Both the position numbers and the translations under genes were made by a program. Positions 53,748 through 64,000 of a stretch of 64,000 nucleotides of DNA are shown here, piece by piece; the first letter of the stretch is position 1, and the number at the start of each line of letters is the position of its first letter. The notes below the pieces were generated by a model. The model was not told the origin of the DNA. It saw only the letters and a list, made by a program, of their open reading frames with translations, and made no database searches. The stretch is from Amoebidium appalachense. Lineage: Eukaryota > Ichthyosporea. Where the stretch lies: NCBI GenBank assembly GCA_963693365.1, contig CAVNZM010000002.1:3100001-3164000 (forward strand), given 5' to 3'.

Positions 53748-54271
53748 ATGTCTAGCTCCGATGAACACGCAAAGACAGAGACTCAGGAGATTCTTGCCGG
53801 CCACCCTAAAGCAGGTAGGCAACACCAACTGGTTTCCCTTCACGCTCGAAGCTCTGGTTTGCTATTTGAAGCAAAGAGCAAGGCTTGATGTTAGCACGGA
53901 GCAACACGGGCGGGGCTCCTTGTGTTGTTACCTTGCTTTGTGGCACACTGCAACAACACATCTTGCTGGAGTGATAGCATAGACGCTCTCCACCACTGCT
54001 CTTTCTTTGCTGTTTCTGAGAGCCTGAGAGGCCACACAGGTTATTGTTTTGCCTACCGGCTGATGTTTCTGTCTGGGGGTAAAAGCCATGCTGGGCCAGT
54101 TAATAAAGAATTAGGTTTATATTTGCTGTTGGGTATCTTGTGTGTGCCTCTCAATAGCTGCCCATGCTTGTTGGGCTCCGTGTTGCAGCTTCTGTGATGG
54201 TTTTCTTGTGTTCTTTTCTCTATCCCTAGGCCTCACTTCCCCTGTGTGTGTGTCTGTGTCTGTGTCTGTGT

Positions 54272-54309
<38 letters not shown>

Positions 54310-54372
54310 GCTTTTTCCTGTGTTGCTTTCTCTACTTCGCTTCCCCTGTGTGTGTGTGTGTGTGTGCATGTG

Positions 54373-54410
<38 letters not shown>

Positions 54411-54626
54411 TGTGTGTGATGTTTGGTTTTCGCATGTGTGTAAGTACACATGTTCTGCTCGTGTTCGCATCTGTACACCGGTGGTGTGAATGTGTCAAGA
54501 AGAGTTGATGGTTTTACGCAACCGACGATCACAGGTGTTTTTAAAAGGGGACACGAATGCCCCCTCGCCCCCCCTGCCCCGCCACTGTCCCCGCGCCCTC
54601 TATTTCCCCTCTGCTCCTCTCCTCCT

Positions 54627-54660
<34 letters not shown>

Positions 54661-55322
54661 CCCCCCCAATACCCACACGCCTGCACATTCACCCAGCCAG
54701 CCCATCAGTGTGGATGATTACGATTGGTGGCAACAGTCCCCATACCTTTTACAACACCTTGCTAACAACTAACGCTTATCTCGCCTCTATCCTTTGCAGT
54801 GATGGCGGGAGGAATGCGCATCAAGCAGGCAGCTCACCACCACCCCGTCAAGCCGTAAGTCCACCGCATGCTTTCGGGGGGGTTCGTTTGTTGTTTTTGG
54901 GGCCTATGTGACTGACAATTGGGGGGCAGGGCAAACCGCATGGGGGTTCAAGAGAAAGCAGAAGCTGAGCGCACACGCAATGCTAGCGAGAGTACCAGCG
55001 ACACGGAGGGTGAGAAGAAAAAGGAGGAAAAGGGTGAGTTACCTGTATGGTTTCGGGATTGCGGTTTTGTGTGTTTTGGGAGAAGGGGAAAGCTCCTGAG
55101 GGGTGGGGGAGGAGAGGGGAAGGGGGGGGGCGGGGGGGGGGGGGGGGGAGGGTGTGTGGGTGCGTGCGTGGGGCGGGGGGAGGGGGAGGGGGCGGGAAGC
55201 AATAACGGAGGCTGAGCGTAGCATGGATGTGGTGTGTTGGTGTGCTCAGTTGAAGAGTGGGGTTTATGTATGAATTCTTGCAGTGCCTTTGGAAACGGCA
55301 TTTAGAGTGTGCTTCATCCCCC

Positions 55323-55355
<33 letters not shown>

Positions 55356-56005
55356 ATCCCTTATTCGTCTATGATCACATCGCTTTCCCGTACTTTTCTA
55401 CTGCCATATGTTTAATTAGGCTGAATATTTAACAAACCCACACATTCCTTTAATGGATTGGCACAAACATTCTTTTGTATAGGGAATGGACGAGTGTGTG
55501 TGTGTGTGTGTGTGCATGGGTGGAGGGGTAGGGGGAGGGGGAGGAGGGTCTTGCTCTTGATCCGTTTAACCCCGTCGAGCTCTGTTGCAAATGTGATACA
55601 AAAACACATGCACATGTATGTACCTCTGGGATGCAAGGAGGGAGGGGGGGTGGAGGGGGAGGGAGGATTGAGCAACCACATGCAAGTAACTTCACCGAAT
55701 ACGATTGCATTGTAGAGTCGAAGTTTTTGTCCGCTACCTGGTCCGTATGCTGCCCCCCCGCTTGCTTGTCTGTACAACTAACATCCTTCCCCCCCCCCCC
55801 CCCCCGCCCCCCCCTCCCCCAACACACAGACCCAACCCACTCTCCCCTTAACAACCAAACACACGCGCACACACTCACACACCCATCCCCGTCCTTCTCC
55901 ACGACAGCTAAACATACACACCGGTCCGAAGACAAGCCTGGGCCTACGCATCTGGACCGCCGGAATAGTGGAGGGGCTCCCATCCCCATCCAGCAGCCGC
56001 GCTGA
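53748..56005 (+). CDS. DAP (death-associated protein 1) homologue, four exons
   Basis: Exons 53748-53814, 54800-54854, 54930-55033 and 55908-56005 fit in phase to give 107 residues, close to the 102 of human DAP. The identifying features are [14 protein letters not shown] (17-30), matching the AGHPxAVxAGGMRI core of DAP proteins, and the C-terminus IQQPR, also shared with DAP. The protein is small, very polar and probably disordered; the middle is Lys/Glu/Ser-rich ([13 protein letters not shown]). In animals DAP is a cytosolic mTOR substrate that restrains autophagy; the same role here is only inference. Donors are GTAGGC, GTAAGT and GTGAGT. AATAAA at 56337-56342 is a likely poly(A) signal. 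The last intron (55034-55907) is long enough to hide another small exon, but none is needed. Confidence 0.85.
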
Positions 56006-56869
56006 GTTTAGACCATAAAAGGTTATAACCAAGAGTTTTGATTGGGTGGTCACGAGGACACCTTGAAATGTGACTATAAAAGATCATGAAGATTATGAAA
56101 GAAAGGCTTTGATGGCGAATTTCTAAAGATGATAAAAAGATGATCAACAGACGTTTTATTTCAAATTGGTGGTGTCCAGGCCGCCTTGACATGTGATGAT
56201 AAAGGCCAAAAAGGAAAAGTTTTTGATGGCAATTAATGTCGAAAATGATATATACATATGTAAAGAGAGACTTGACTGAGTTGTCTGCAGGACGCTTGCC
56301 CCCCATGCAGAGATGGCAGGGTCCGGTTGCTTAATCAATAAAGCCTCATGGCAAGAAAAGACTTTGTGCCGGGTTTGCTCATCTCGTATGATTTCTCCTT
56401 TTCCTCCAACATGGGTCTCGGGTGTCCTGTGTGTGATTCGACAAGTCAAACGTCTTTTCACAATTACTGTTCGCAAGCAGAGACCGACGTTCGTTTCAGT
56501 CGAGTGTCCGAGTTCTGGCCGAAGAAAACCATGTGTGCATTTGAAATCCAACACAAGACTCTGTGCATATGCACCACAAGCTAAAACTGTGTGCATGCAC
56601 CAACCCACCCAAGACACTGTGTCCCAAGTGCATGGGGAGAGAACATGGGCGGGGCGGGACTGGAACACGCAGGGGATATTGATACTACCAAAATATAAGA
56701 GTGTTACTAAAAATAGAACGATAAAAATAGAATTTTCGATACGGCCGTGGCGGGAGAGAGAGGAGGGGGGGGGGGGGGAGGAGAAGGGAGGGAGGGGGGG
56801 GGGGGGGGGGGGGGGGAGGGGGATCACAGGCAACGGGAAAAAGGCTTGACAAGTTGAGGACTAGAAAAT

Positions 56870-56912
<43 letters not shown>

Positions 56913-57539
56913 GGGGGGCGAGGAGGGGCGAGAAGGGAGGGGGAAGGGGGGGGGGGGGGAAGGTCTCCTACCTCTCCAGTGGAGGGGGAGGGGAGGGGAA
57001 GGGGGGGGGGGGGGGGGCATTACTATCATCAGTACCCTCACTTGCACACGTACCCATAAATAAATGCTGAACACACCGGTGTGCTGGCGCCCACGGGCAC
57101 AAGAATAATGTAAACCAACACGCACGCACAAAAAAAGCACCGTGGCACACACGAACGCACACACGCAAGCACGCATGCATGCACGCACGCACGCACGCAC
57201 GCTCACATAGAGACAGTCAGACTTTCTCGGACAGACACCGCGACATGAGCATATAAGCTACACAATAATCTTCAAGCACGTGGTGGGTGCACATCACGTA
57301 TATGTATATGTGTGCTTCGCCCTGCACGTGCTTGTACGTACTAAACACACACCACATGGATGGCAAAAAAATACGACCTGCACATGTTATGTTGCTTATG
57401 CCTAGCCATCTCCTCCCACTCGTTCTCTCTTCCAATAGTTTGCATGTATGCCTCCCCCACCTTAACTCCCCCCCCCCCCCCCCCCACCCCCCCTTTCCCC
57501 CCCCGTGCCCTGCTCCCCTCCCTCCCTCCCCCCCTCCCC

Positions 57540-57575
<36 letters not shown>

Positions 57576-57767
57576 CTTCATAGATGCAGGTAATAAGGGG
57601 ACTCAATGGAAGAATTTTGTATTTGCAACGATATCAGGTTTTGTCACAGGCTGAAGGATATGAGCATCCGCACTGGTGAGGCTGGGGCTAACACCCCTAT
57701 TACATAAGTGGTAGGTAAAATGTTTGTTAGGATTGGTACCGGTGTGTTGGCTTAGCTGGTTGCACCA
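56006..57767. other. DAP 3' UTR and gene-free region
   Basis: AATAAA at 56337-56342 marks the likely DAP mRNA end. Positions 56340-56740 are unique without a recognised gene. Positions 56765-57020 are G-runs (the largest about 40 bp, 56872-56911). Positions 57470-57573 are C-rich. Positions 57690-57767 overlap a possible dispersed repeat. Confidence 0.5.
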
Positions 57768-58159
57768 TTATGATAGCATATTAACCAGCGCACATTCTGT
57801 GCTTAGTGGAAGACTGTAGTTTCGACAAGGGATCCGGATTGGATTAAATAAAAAATGGAAACTTTGGGCCTGATTAGGTGCCTCTACCTCAACCCCCTGC
57901 ACTGAGTTTTTCTCTGCAGTTCTGCAGGCACTCACTATCACCCATGCCTCAACAAACCCACTACTCCTACACATCCCCCCCCCCCCCTCCCCCCCCTCTC
58001 CCCCACCTCCCCATCCTCCTCTCTTCTCCTTATATAAGGCCTTCTTTTCTTTGGAGAGCAGCAAGGGGTGGGGGGGGGGGGGGGGGGGGGTAGCGGGAGA
58101 TGCTGGGGGGAGGGGGGTAAGGGGGTGGGATGGGGGTGGGGGTGGGTGGGTGGGTGGGG

Positions 58160-58190
<31 letters not shown>

Positions 58191-58661
58191 GGGGGGAGGG
58201 GGGGGAGGGGGGGGGGGGGGGGGTAATAATGCCAAGAGATCAGTGTCCGATCATCAGGCCGATAGCCATATCGCAATAAATTCAGGGTAGCCGATTCGGT
58301 AGGTGTGAGTGTAAGCGTGTTTGTGTATCACGGTGTTTGTACGTGTGTGTGTGTGTGTGTATGTGTGTGTTTGTGTGTGTGTGTGGAGTGTGTATATACG
58401 CAAGTGTATGCGCTGCATGGCTTTTGTTTTAGGTGGGAGGGGGTGGGGGGAGGGGGGGGGGGGGGGGGAGGGGGGAGGGGGGGGGGAGTGGGGGGAGGAG
58501 GGGATTTACCAACGTGACAGAGTATCAAGTGCACTCTCATATGCCGGACAAAAGAATGGCATTGAACAGTTCGCAAAAGAGCACACACAAAGGCTATTCA
58601 TCTTACTTTCCTTTCCTGAAATTTCTTGAGGGTGGATGTTTGTGTGTGTGTGTCATGGTGC

Positions 58662-58744
<83 letters not shown>

Positions 58745-59430
58745 CGTGTGTGCGCGTGTGCGTGCGCGCCCACGCTCGTGCGTGTATATGTGTGATATAC
58801 GGCCTCGTGGCATTGAACTTAGTAAGTAATGACGTTTGCACACGAGGGTACAGTACTCATTATCGCCACCACCAGGGCCGACGTTTGCACACATTCACAT
58901 ACTGTAACACGTGTAATACACGTACGTGCAGCAGCCCGTCCCAATTTGTGAGAACAATAATTCACGTCACTCACGCCACTCTCATTTTATCTACGACTCA
59001 CAAAAGTACACCGTGCCCAAAAGGCTTCGATAACTTACATGGACATCTGCCTTTCGAACAGACATGTGTCCCATTTGCAATCGTTTTTTGCATTGGAGTT
59101 TAAATGAAACCGAAACTGCAAAAAAATAACAAATGGAAAGGGCACACAGCGCCGTTCTACATTTGCAAAAATAGACAAACCCAAAAATACATTTCGAATC
59201 ATCCTGAGAAAAGGGCAAGGGCAAGGGCGAGACGGGAGGGGGCCGACTCGGGGAGGGGCGGGAGAGGCGGGAGGGGGAGGGGGGAGGGGGGGGGGGAGGG
59301 AGGAGGATGAGGGAGAGGGGGGGGGGGGGGAGAAAAAAACCTCAGCCTTTTCGGCGAACTTATCTTGTTGCCATCCCCATTTGAATAACGGGCCATACAT
59401 TATGAGAAAGCAGTTTGAGCTTGCGTACAT
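57768..59430 (-). CDS. Weak candidate small gene, three exons
   Basis: Exons 59430-59341, 59115-59039 and 57921-57768 join in frame to 106 residues with plausible signals (donors GTTTTT and GTAAGT; acceptors TTTTTTTGCAG and TGCCTGCAG). The N-terminus [20 protein letters not shown] is hydrophobic and aromatic. The remainder is unremarkable and unlike any family I know. Its start is only 72 bp beyond the stop of the minus-strand TLC-like gene, so these segments may instead be a spliced 3' UTR of that gene. The third exon overlaps a possible dispersed repeat. Treat it as a hypothesis. Confidence 0.25.
58673..58740. repeat. (GT)n microsatellite
   Basis: About 70 bp of GT, decaying into GT/GC-rich sequence to 58790. 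The neighbouring stretch 58060-58222 is G-runs interrupted by T and A. Nothing else recognised between 57922 and 59038. Confidence 0.9.
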
Positions 59431-59501
59431 TGTACATATGCAAGAACCTTTAGTTAAAACTACATTATTATAACCGCATGAAGATATTGTGCACTATCGC
59501 A

Positions 59502-60539
59502 CTAGTAAGTCATAGGGTTGACCCTCACCTCACCTGTCCCATTTTGAGATTCCTCCGAACTGCGATTTGAGAGCCCATTTTCAACCGTTCCTACATCCTT
59601 TCCAACGTTTCCCTCCACGCTAGCACTGTCAGAACTCGGTAATTTAACGTTGTCTTTGCTTGTGCTTTCCAAAACACTTATCGAAGATCCATTCAGTTGA
59701 GAGCTAGATACTCTGGGCTTGCCAATGGAGACAACGGTCTCCTGTGTTCCTGTTTCCAACTGCCCTTGAATATCTTTTCGCAGCTTCTTTTTCGCGTAAA
59801 CATAAATACTGTAGTAGGTGTATGTGAAGTAGTAATCCACCGCCGCCAGGCAAGCGCAGAAAGGAACCGTGAACGCGCGTTCCCGTACGGTCAAACCGCC
59901 CCAAGCCCACCCCAAGTACCCGATGCACATTCCGTACAGGCATGTGGTAACGGTGAAGTGGTAGTAGGGTGCAATACGTAGAAGCGACACTTTCATGCGC
60001 GCATTTGGCCCGAGGTGATAGTATGCAACAATTGCGTAAAGGGGAAACTGAATGCCGAGGGCGGTACCGTATATGGTAGCCACCTCAAGCGGGTATATTG
60101 GATCGTTTCTGAGCAAAACTATGACCAGAAAAACGGTGAAAGAGACCACATGGTGCAGCCAAACGGCGGGTTTCCGGCGGAGGCCGAGCTCGAGAGCGTA
60201 GATGGAAAAGAACACACCCTGTCCGTATGTGATGCAGTAGAGGTCGCGTTCTGTCCACGGATAATGTTTCGTAACGGGGTTAAAGTTTGCCAAGTTTACG
60301 TCAGTGACGCCAATGATGACCGCGAGAAGAACAGACCAATAGCAGAAACCTTTAACGATGGTTAGGCAACCTTTGTGCAAGCGCTCGGTGGGAACCTGTG
60401 TGCGGATTCGTGGCGAAATTGCACGGAGAAGGAGGGGAAGAAGGTGGAAGGAGGCAACGACTACTGGAACTAGAAGGTAGGAGAAGAACAGTAGTACGCT
60501 AGGGCTGTTTTGTAACACGTCGAGGGCTTTTATCGCCAT
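59502..60539 (-). CDS. Intronless TLC-like multi-pass membrane protein
   Basis: A single open frame of 345 residues starts at the ATG at 60539 (MAIKALDVLQ). An ATG 23 codons upstream exists, but its extension is short and basic. The protein has about seven hydrophobic segments. The pattern ELGLRRKPAVWLHH (117-130) followed by a hydrophobic helix resembles the His-His region of TLC-domain proteins, so it may be a distant relative of the gene at 784-9235. TLC proteins act in ER or plasma-membrane lipid metabolism; no substrate can be named. Residues from about 250 on form a polar Ser/Asn/Thr-rich cytosolic tail after the basic AKKKLRKD. It is the only clear gene in the window without introns, which could mean origin as a retrocopy. 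Overall resemblance to TLC is moderate, so another polytopic family is possible. Confidence 0.85.
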   Translation of the reverse strand: MAIKALDVLQNSPSVLLFFSYLLVPVVVASFHLLPLLLRAISPRIRTQVPTERLHKGCLTIVKGFCYWSVLLAVIIGVTDVNLANFNPVTKHYPWTERDLYCITYGQGVFFSIYALELGLRRKPAVWLHHVVSFTVFLVIVLLRNDPIYPLEVATIYGTALGIQFPLYAIVAYYHLGPNARMKVSLLRIAPYYHFTVTTCLYGMCIGYLGWAWGGLTVRERAFTVPFCACLAAVDYYFTYTYYSIYVYAKKKLRKDIQGQLETGTQETVVSIGKPRVSSSQLNGSSISVLESTSKDNVKLPSSDSASVEGNVGKDVGTVENGLSNRSSEESQNGTGEVRVNPMTY

Positions 60540-61560
60540 TTTTGCGTTTCTTCTTCGTGTTATCACATTTAGGGACCGAGCGGGGCAGAACAATTGTGCA
60601 TATTGCAAATGAAGTTAGATGTGCATTTCTTACCACAACCGAAATTCTGGCAGCTAAGCAATAGTTTGTTATAGTAATGCTAGTAACTGCTATTGTATAT
60701 GATCCGAGCCACAACACTGAAAGCGAAGTTGTGGAAGTCACAGAAAATGACATAGGCCAGCAAAGTGTTCGGTGGCTGCTGTTCATGAAAAGTAAGGATG
60801 GTGCCGTATGAACCAATCAAATGAGAGAAAGTTTCTTGAACTAATGACGGCCCCAAAAGACGGGGTTTACCGTCTTGAAAATGATTGGGAGAAAGAAGGA
60901 AAGCGCAGGTGCGCGGCGTACAGAGGTATGCGCAGTTCGACGGCGTTGCAAGTATATCTCTTTAGTATCTTTTATTGAAGCTAGACTCCCAGAATCTTAG
61001 CTTGTGCGGGTCTCGCAGCGACTTATATACCCTCGGGTAATTATAGTGCGGCACAAGGATTACACCCGATTTCTTTATATAGTGCCAAGAGGGCCAAGAC
61101 CACTAGAAAGAGCGGCCAAGATGACGTCAGCCTTTGGAAACTGATCGAGCTGTAAACTTATCTTGGCTATCCTAATATAGAAGATATCCTGAATATATCC
61201 AAAGATCGGGAATCGATGAATCTAGGGTGACATGTCTCCTAGACTAAATAATCATATAAGGCTACTCAAATCTCTAATACCATTAGGTCAAAGCGCATCT
61301 AAAACTAACCATGTTTGGTCTAAACAGCTCTAATACCATTGGCTATAAATAGTCACATATGACATTGATGCTCTAAAGACCAATCAAAATACACTATATT
61401 GCGTTATCGTGATTGGTTGAAAGCATTATTTGTTACGTGATTGGTTCAGAGAGCATCATTTTTTCCTGATAAGTGTGCACCGGCTGTCTCGAGTCCGTCC
61501 GCAAGTCCGCATAGCCACATAAGATTCTTGTTTTTTTATTATATTAAGTCGCCTACGGTT
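60540..61560 (-). other. Upstream region of the intronless gene; LTR-like signals
   Basis: Read on the minus strand, this region has TATA-type boxes (ACTATATAAAG near 61075; GTATATAAG near 61025), then AATAAA at 60976-60971, spaced as in U3-R of a long terminal repeat. Two copies of AATGGTATTAGAG occur (61284-61272 and 61340-61328), similar to the tRNA-Met primer site TGGTATCAGAG of copia elements. I could not define TG...CA ends or a target duplication. It may equally be ordinary promoter DNA, since a CRE-type TGACGTCA lies at 61122-61129 and GATTGG/CCAAT motifs recur. Confidence 0.35.
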
Positions 61561-62361
61561 GAGAAATTATAAATTCCAAAAGTCAAACCGCAAGTATCGG
61601 ATGCGATAATTGTGTCAACTTGGTGTGAAGAAATATGTCCTGTTGTCCTCCAACCCGGCCGAAGTTCGCCCCATGCATCCGCCTGAAACACAGAGTGGTG
61701 TGTTCAAGATGATGGTTCGCCCTCCTCCTGGCCTTCGGGCAGAAGAGGATGGTGGGGGCACGTATACGGCACTCTGCAGATCAGGCACGCATCAACCACA
61801 CGGCACTTACCATATAGCTGTGTATGTACATGTCCTTGCCATAATTTTATTCTTGAATATGTCCGACTGTTCGTCATGTTAGCTAATATGGGACCTACCC
61901 CTACCAGGTCCGTGTTGAAGTGTTAGTGGCGTTATTGTCTGCGGACTTAACAAAGCATTTTTAAAACTCTAATAACCCTATTGTTTGTCAAGGAAAAGCC
62001 CGCAACTGTACATGTAGCATTGTACAGAGAGATCTCAAGTGTGTTGTTACTGACCACATACCGTTGGAGCCCCGTCTCTCTCCCCTGGCCTACAGTAGAT
62101 AGTCATCTGATCAGACTTCGGCACACGTGTACGTGCTCAATGATATATATGCATGCTAATGATTTACATCGACCAACCTTTAGAAGGCACACACTACTAC
62201 TGACTACAAATCTACCGTTACACTCACGAAGACACACACGTATACAGGCAGACACAGGCACACATGTACATGCACACAATGTGAGCGATGAGCCTGCCAA
62301 GTTGAACACGAGACTCGTTCTATATGAAGTGAAGAGCCCCCTCCCATCCCCCTTCCCACCT

Positions 62362-62392
<31 letters not shown>

Positions 62393-62994
62393 CTCCCCCC
62401 TCCCGCGGCCCCCGCCTCTTCCCCTTCTCCCCCTCTCCCCACCGGCCCCGTATCCTCCACATCTCCCCATTGCCCGCCCCTTCTCCCCCCCCCCCCCCCC
62501 CCCCCCTCTCGCCAGCCTCTTCCCCTTCCCCTCTGCCCTTCCTCTCCCCCCTTCCCCCATCCACAGACAAACACAGACACGCACATCACACAATGAATAC
62601 AAAGATTTTTCGAGTGAGAGAGATAGAGAGGTAGGGTGGGCTGGAGGAAACATAACTTAAAGCTTGAAAGGGATCGTCGGAAATGGAATCTTACACACAG
62701 CTACAAGCGCAGTATGTTGCACATGCACACTGTTTAGCACACACACACACACACACACACACCTACACATTCACACACAAACACACAGACGCACAAACAC
62801 ACACATCCACATAACACACATGCACATAACACACATGCACACGGGCACACACAAACACTTCACAAACACACACACACACACTCATACGTGACACCTCATA
62901 CACACACATGCACACAACACACATGCACACATTCACACACACACAACTATGTAGCCTGCAGTGGGTGCTGGGATTCGCACACACACAGGCTGGG

Positions 62995-63038
<44 letters not shown>

Positions 63039-63156
63039 GATATCGGTTCGTGGGGCTGTAAGAGAAGATTCTGAGATGTTGAAGACTGTTCGGATGCTCA
63101 AACACGGTTGTACGGTTGAAAGCGCCGTATCGTTACTAACGAGCATAGGCAAACCC
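61561..63156. other. Mostly gene-free region with C-runs and (CA)n
   Basis: Positions 61610-61772 contain a coding-like open segment (LLSSNPAEVRPMHPPETQSG) that ends at a possible GTATAC donor, but no partner exon was found. Positions 62340-62560 are C-rich. Positions 62739-62945 are (CA)n-rich with interruptions. Positions 62996-63037 are a G-run. No gene is supported. Confidence 0.45.
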
Positions 63157-63245
63157 TGGGCAAAAAGTGTACTTATACTGCTACGATTGTTTAGGGTGTT
63201 CCAGCTAATAGCTAACCTGTTAGCGCTAGCAGCTCTCTGACTAGG
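63157..63245. repeat. Possible dispersed repeat copy B
   Basis: Contains CCCTGGGCAAAAAGTGTACTT and then GATTGTTTA, followed by AGCTAATAGCTAACC. It matches 14945-15060 in the same order with several substitutions. The ends are undefined. Confidence 0.4.
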
Positions 63246-63386
63246 GTACAGTCGATGATAAGTGCCGACTCGGAGGACAAAACAGCATCAACTAGGAAGC
63301 TATGATTTAGTTTTGCGTGTAATGCTCGCTTAACTGTGAGCTTGTGTATGCCTGTGCATGTTGTATGTGTGTTTAGGTGCGCATGA

Positions 63387-63483
63387 AAGAGGGGGGGGGG
63401 GGGGGGGGGGGGGGAGAGGGGAGGGGAGGGGGGGAGGGAGAATGGAGGGACGGGTGGAGGCGTTGGGGGGAATGGGGGAGGCG

Positions 63484-63528
<45 letters not shown>
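63387..63528. repeat. G-run cluster
   Basis: G-runs at about 63391-63413 and 63487-63528 with GA-rich sequence between. Not coding. Confidence 0.9.
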
Positions 63529-63531
<3 letters not shown>

Positions 63532-63886
63532 CTAAAACGAACTCCGCAGCAGCAGCAGCCCTACCAATCTCCCCATGAAAGATGCGCCCACCCAACAGAT
63601 GGTGGTATGAAACAAGACGGTACTACAGAAAAACGTTTAAAGCAGAAACTAGGTTTGCACCGATCATCAGAGTCTGTATGTAAATGCTTTTTTATGCAAC
63701 ACGAACAATTCCACCATGCGAAAACTGAGTTAGAGCTTACATTATACCTTTTTCTCACTGAATACAAATCCACGTGAATCCACACGTTATTACAGGGATG
63801 TAGGCATTGATTTAGAGAGGGAATTTTCGACTCCTATCAAAATGCTACATTAAATATTTCAAGTAAATAGCAACTACAATATCTAA
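63529..63886. other. Unique AT-rich sequence, nothing recognised
   Basis: The only open frames are short, and none shows family motifs or paired splice signals. Confidence 0.5.
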
Positions 63887-64000
63887 GGGCGCGTTTGGCA
63901 GCCGAAAATAATCGTATTCGTGTCATTTTGCGAAAAGACGAATAATCGTGTTCACAAAATTATGTTGTGGTATGCGTCTTTAGGGGTAATGATACGATTA
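63887..64000. mobile_element. Left end of a probable PIF/Harbinger-type element or MITE, cut by the window edge
   Basis: A sequence beginning GGGCGCGTTTGGCAGCC directly follows TAA (63884-63886). Three-base TWA target sites and termini of the form GG-N-C-N-GTTTGG are typical of PIF/Harbinger elements and their MITEs. An internal short repeat (AATAATCGTATTCGTG and AATAATCGTGTTC) follows. The other end is outside the window, so this rests on one terminus. Confidence 0.5.

Overview
This window is nuclear DNA from an intron-rich eukaryote. Coding exons are short (about 12 to 200 nt, with a few long ones) and lie in introns of 0.1 to 1.2 kb that are largely simple-sequence repeats: poly-G/poly-C runs, (CA)n/(GT)n, (CT)n/(GA)n and one (AT)n. 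Splice signals are ordinary: donors GTAAGT, GTACGT and GTATGT, pyrimidine-rich acceptors, and some CTAAC branch sites. Two introns appear to use GC donors. I cannot fix the species. The gene set (Yak1/DYRK kinase, BAP31, TLC proteins, DAP, water-type aquaporin) is general eukaryotic. A stramenopile alga is a guess from the style of the TLC protein and the gene structure, not a demonstrated fact.

Layout, left to right: (1) + strand, about 784-9235, a many-exon TLC-domain membrane protein. (2) 9236-13530, gene-free, with simple repeats, a tandem duplication of about 317 bp and a degenerate 19-bp minisatellite. (3) + strand, 13531-15816, a three-exon aquaporin. (4) 15817-17332, gene-free. (5) - strand, 17333-32361, a fifteen-exon Yak1-type DYRK kinase of 1,258 residues with a long disordered tail. 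(6) 33896-35515, a decayed hAT transposon with terminal inverted repeats and a perfect 8-bp target-site duplication. (7) - strand, 36416-37622, a thioredoxin/TlpA-like protein with a SAP-like C-terminal segment. It is head to head with (8) + strand, 38172-43272, a seven-exon BAP31-like ER protein. (9) - strand, 43896-47882, an unrecognised five-exon gene. (10) - strand, 49702-52568, an unrecognised six-exon small protein. (11) + strand, 53748-56005, a DAP (death-associated protein 1) homologue. (12) - strand, 57768-59430, a weak three-exon candidate. (13) - strand, 59502-60539, an intronless second TLC-like protein. (14) 60540-64000, possible LTR-like sequence, a weak coding-like segment, simple repeats and, at the right edge, the end of a probable PIF/Harbinger-type element.

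The gene models were built by hand from splice signals, phase matching and family resemblance. The kinase, BAP31, aquaporin, thioredoxin-like and DAP models each close in frame with all exon phases agreeing. Most of the long open frames in the window are translations of microsatellites and are not genes. The genes do not form an operon or pathway. Several products (BAP31, the two TLC proteins, aquaporin) are membrane proteins, but this is ordinary neighbourhood content. I found no clear multi-gene novel system. The least explained items are the two unrecognised genes, the association of microsatellites with splice sites, and the intact-ended transposon remnant.
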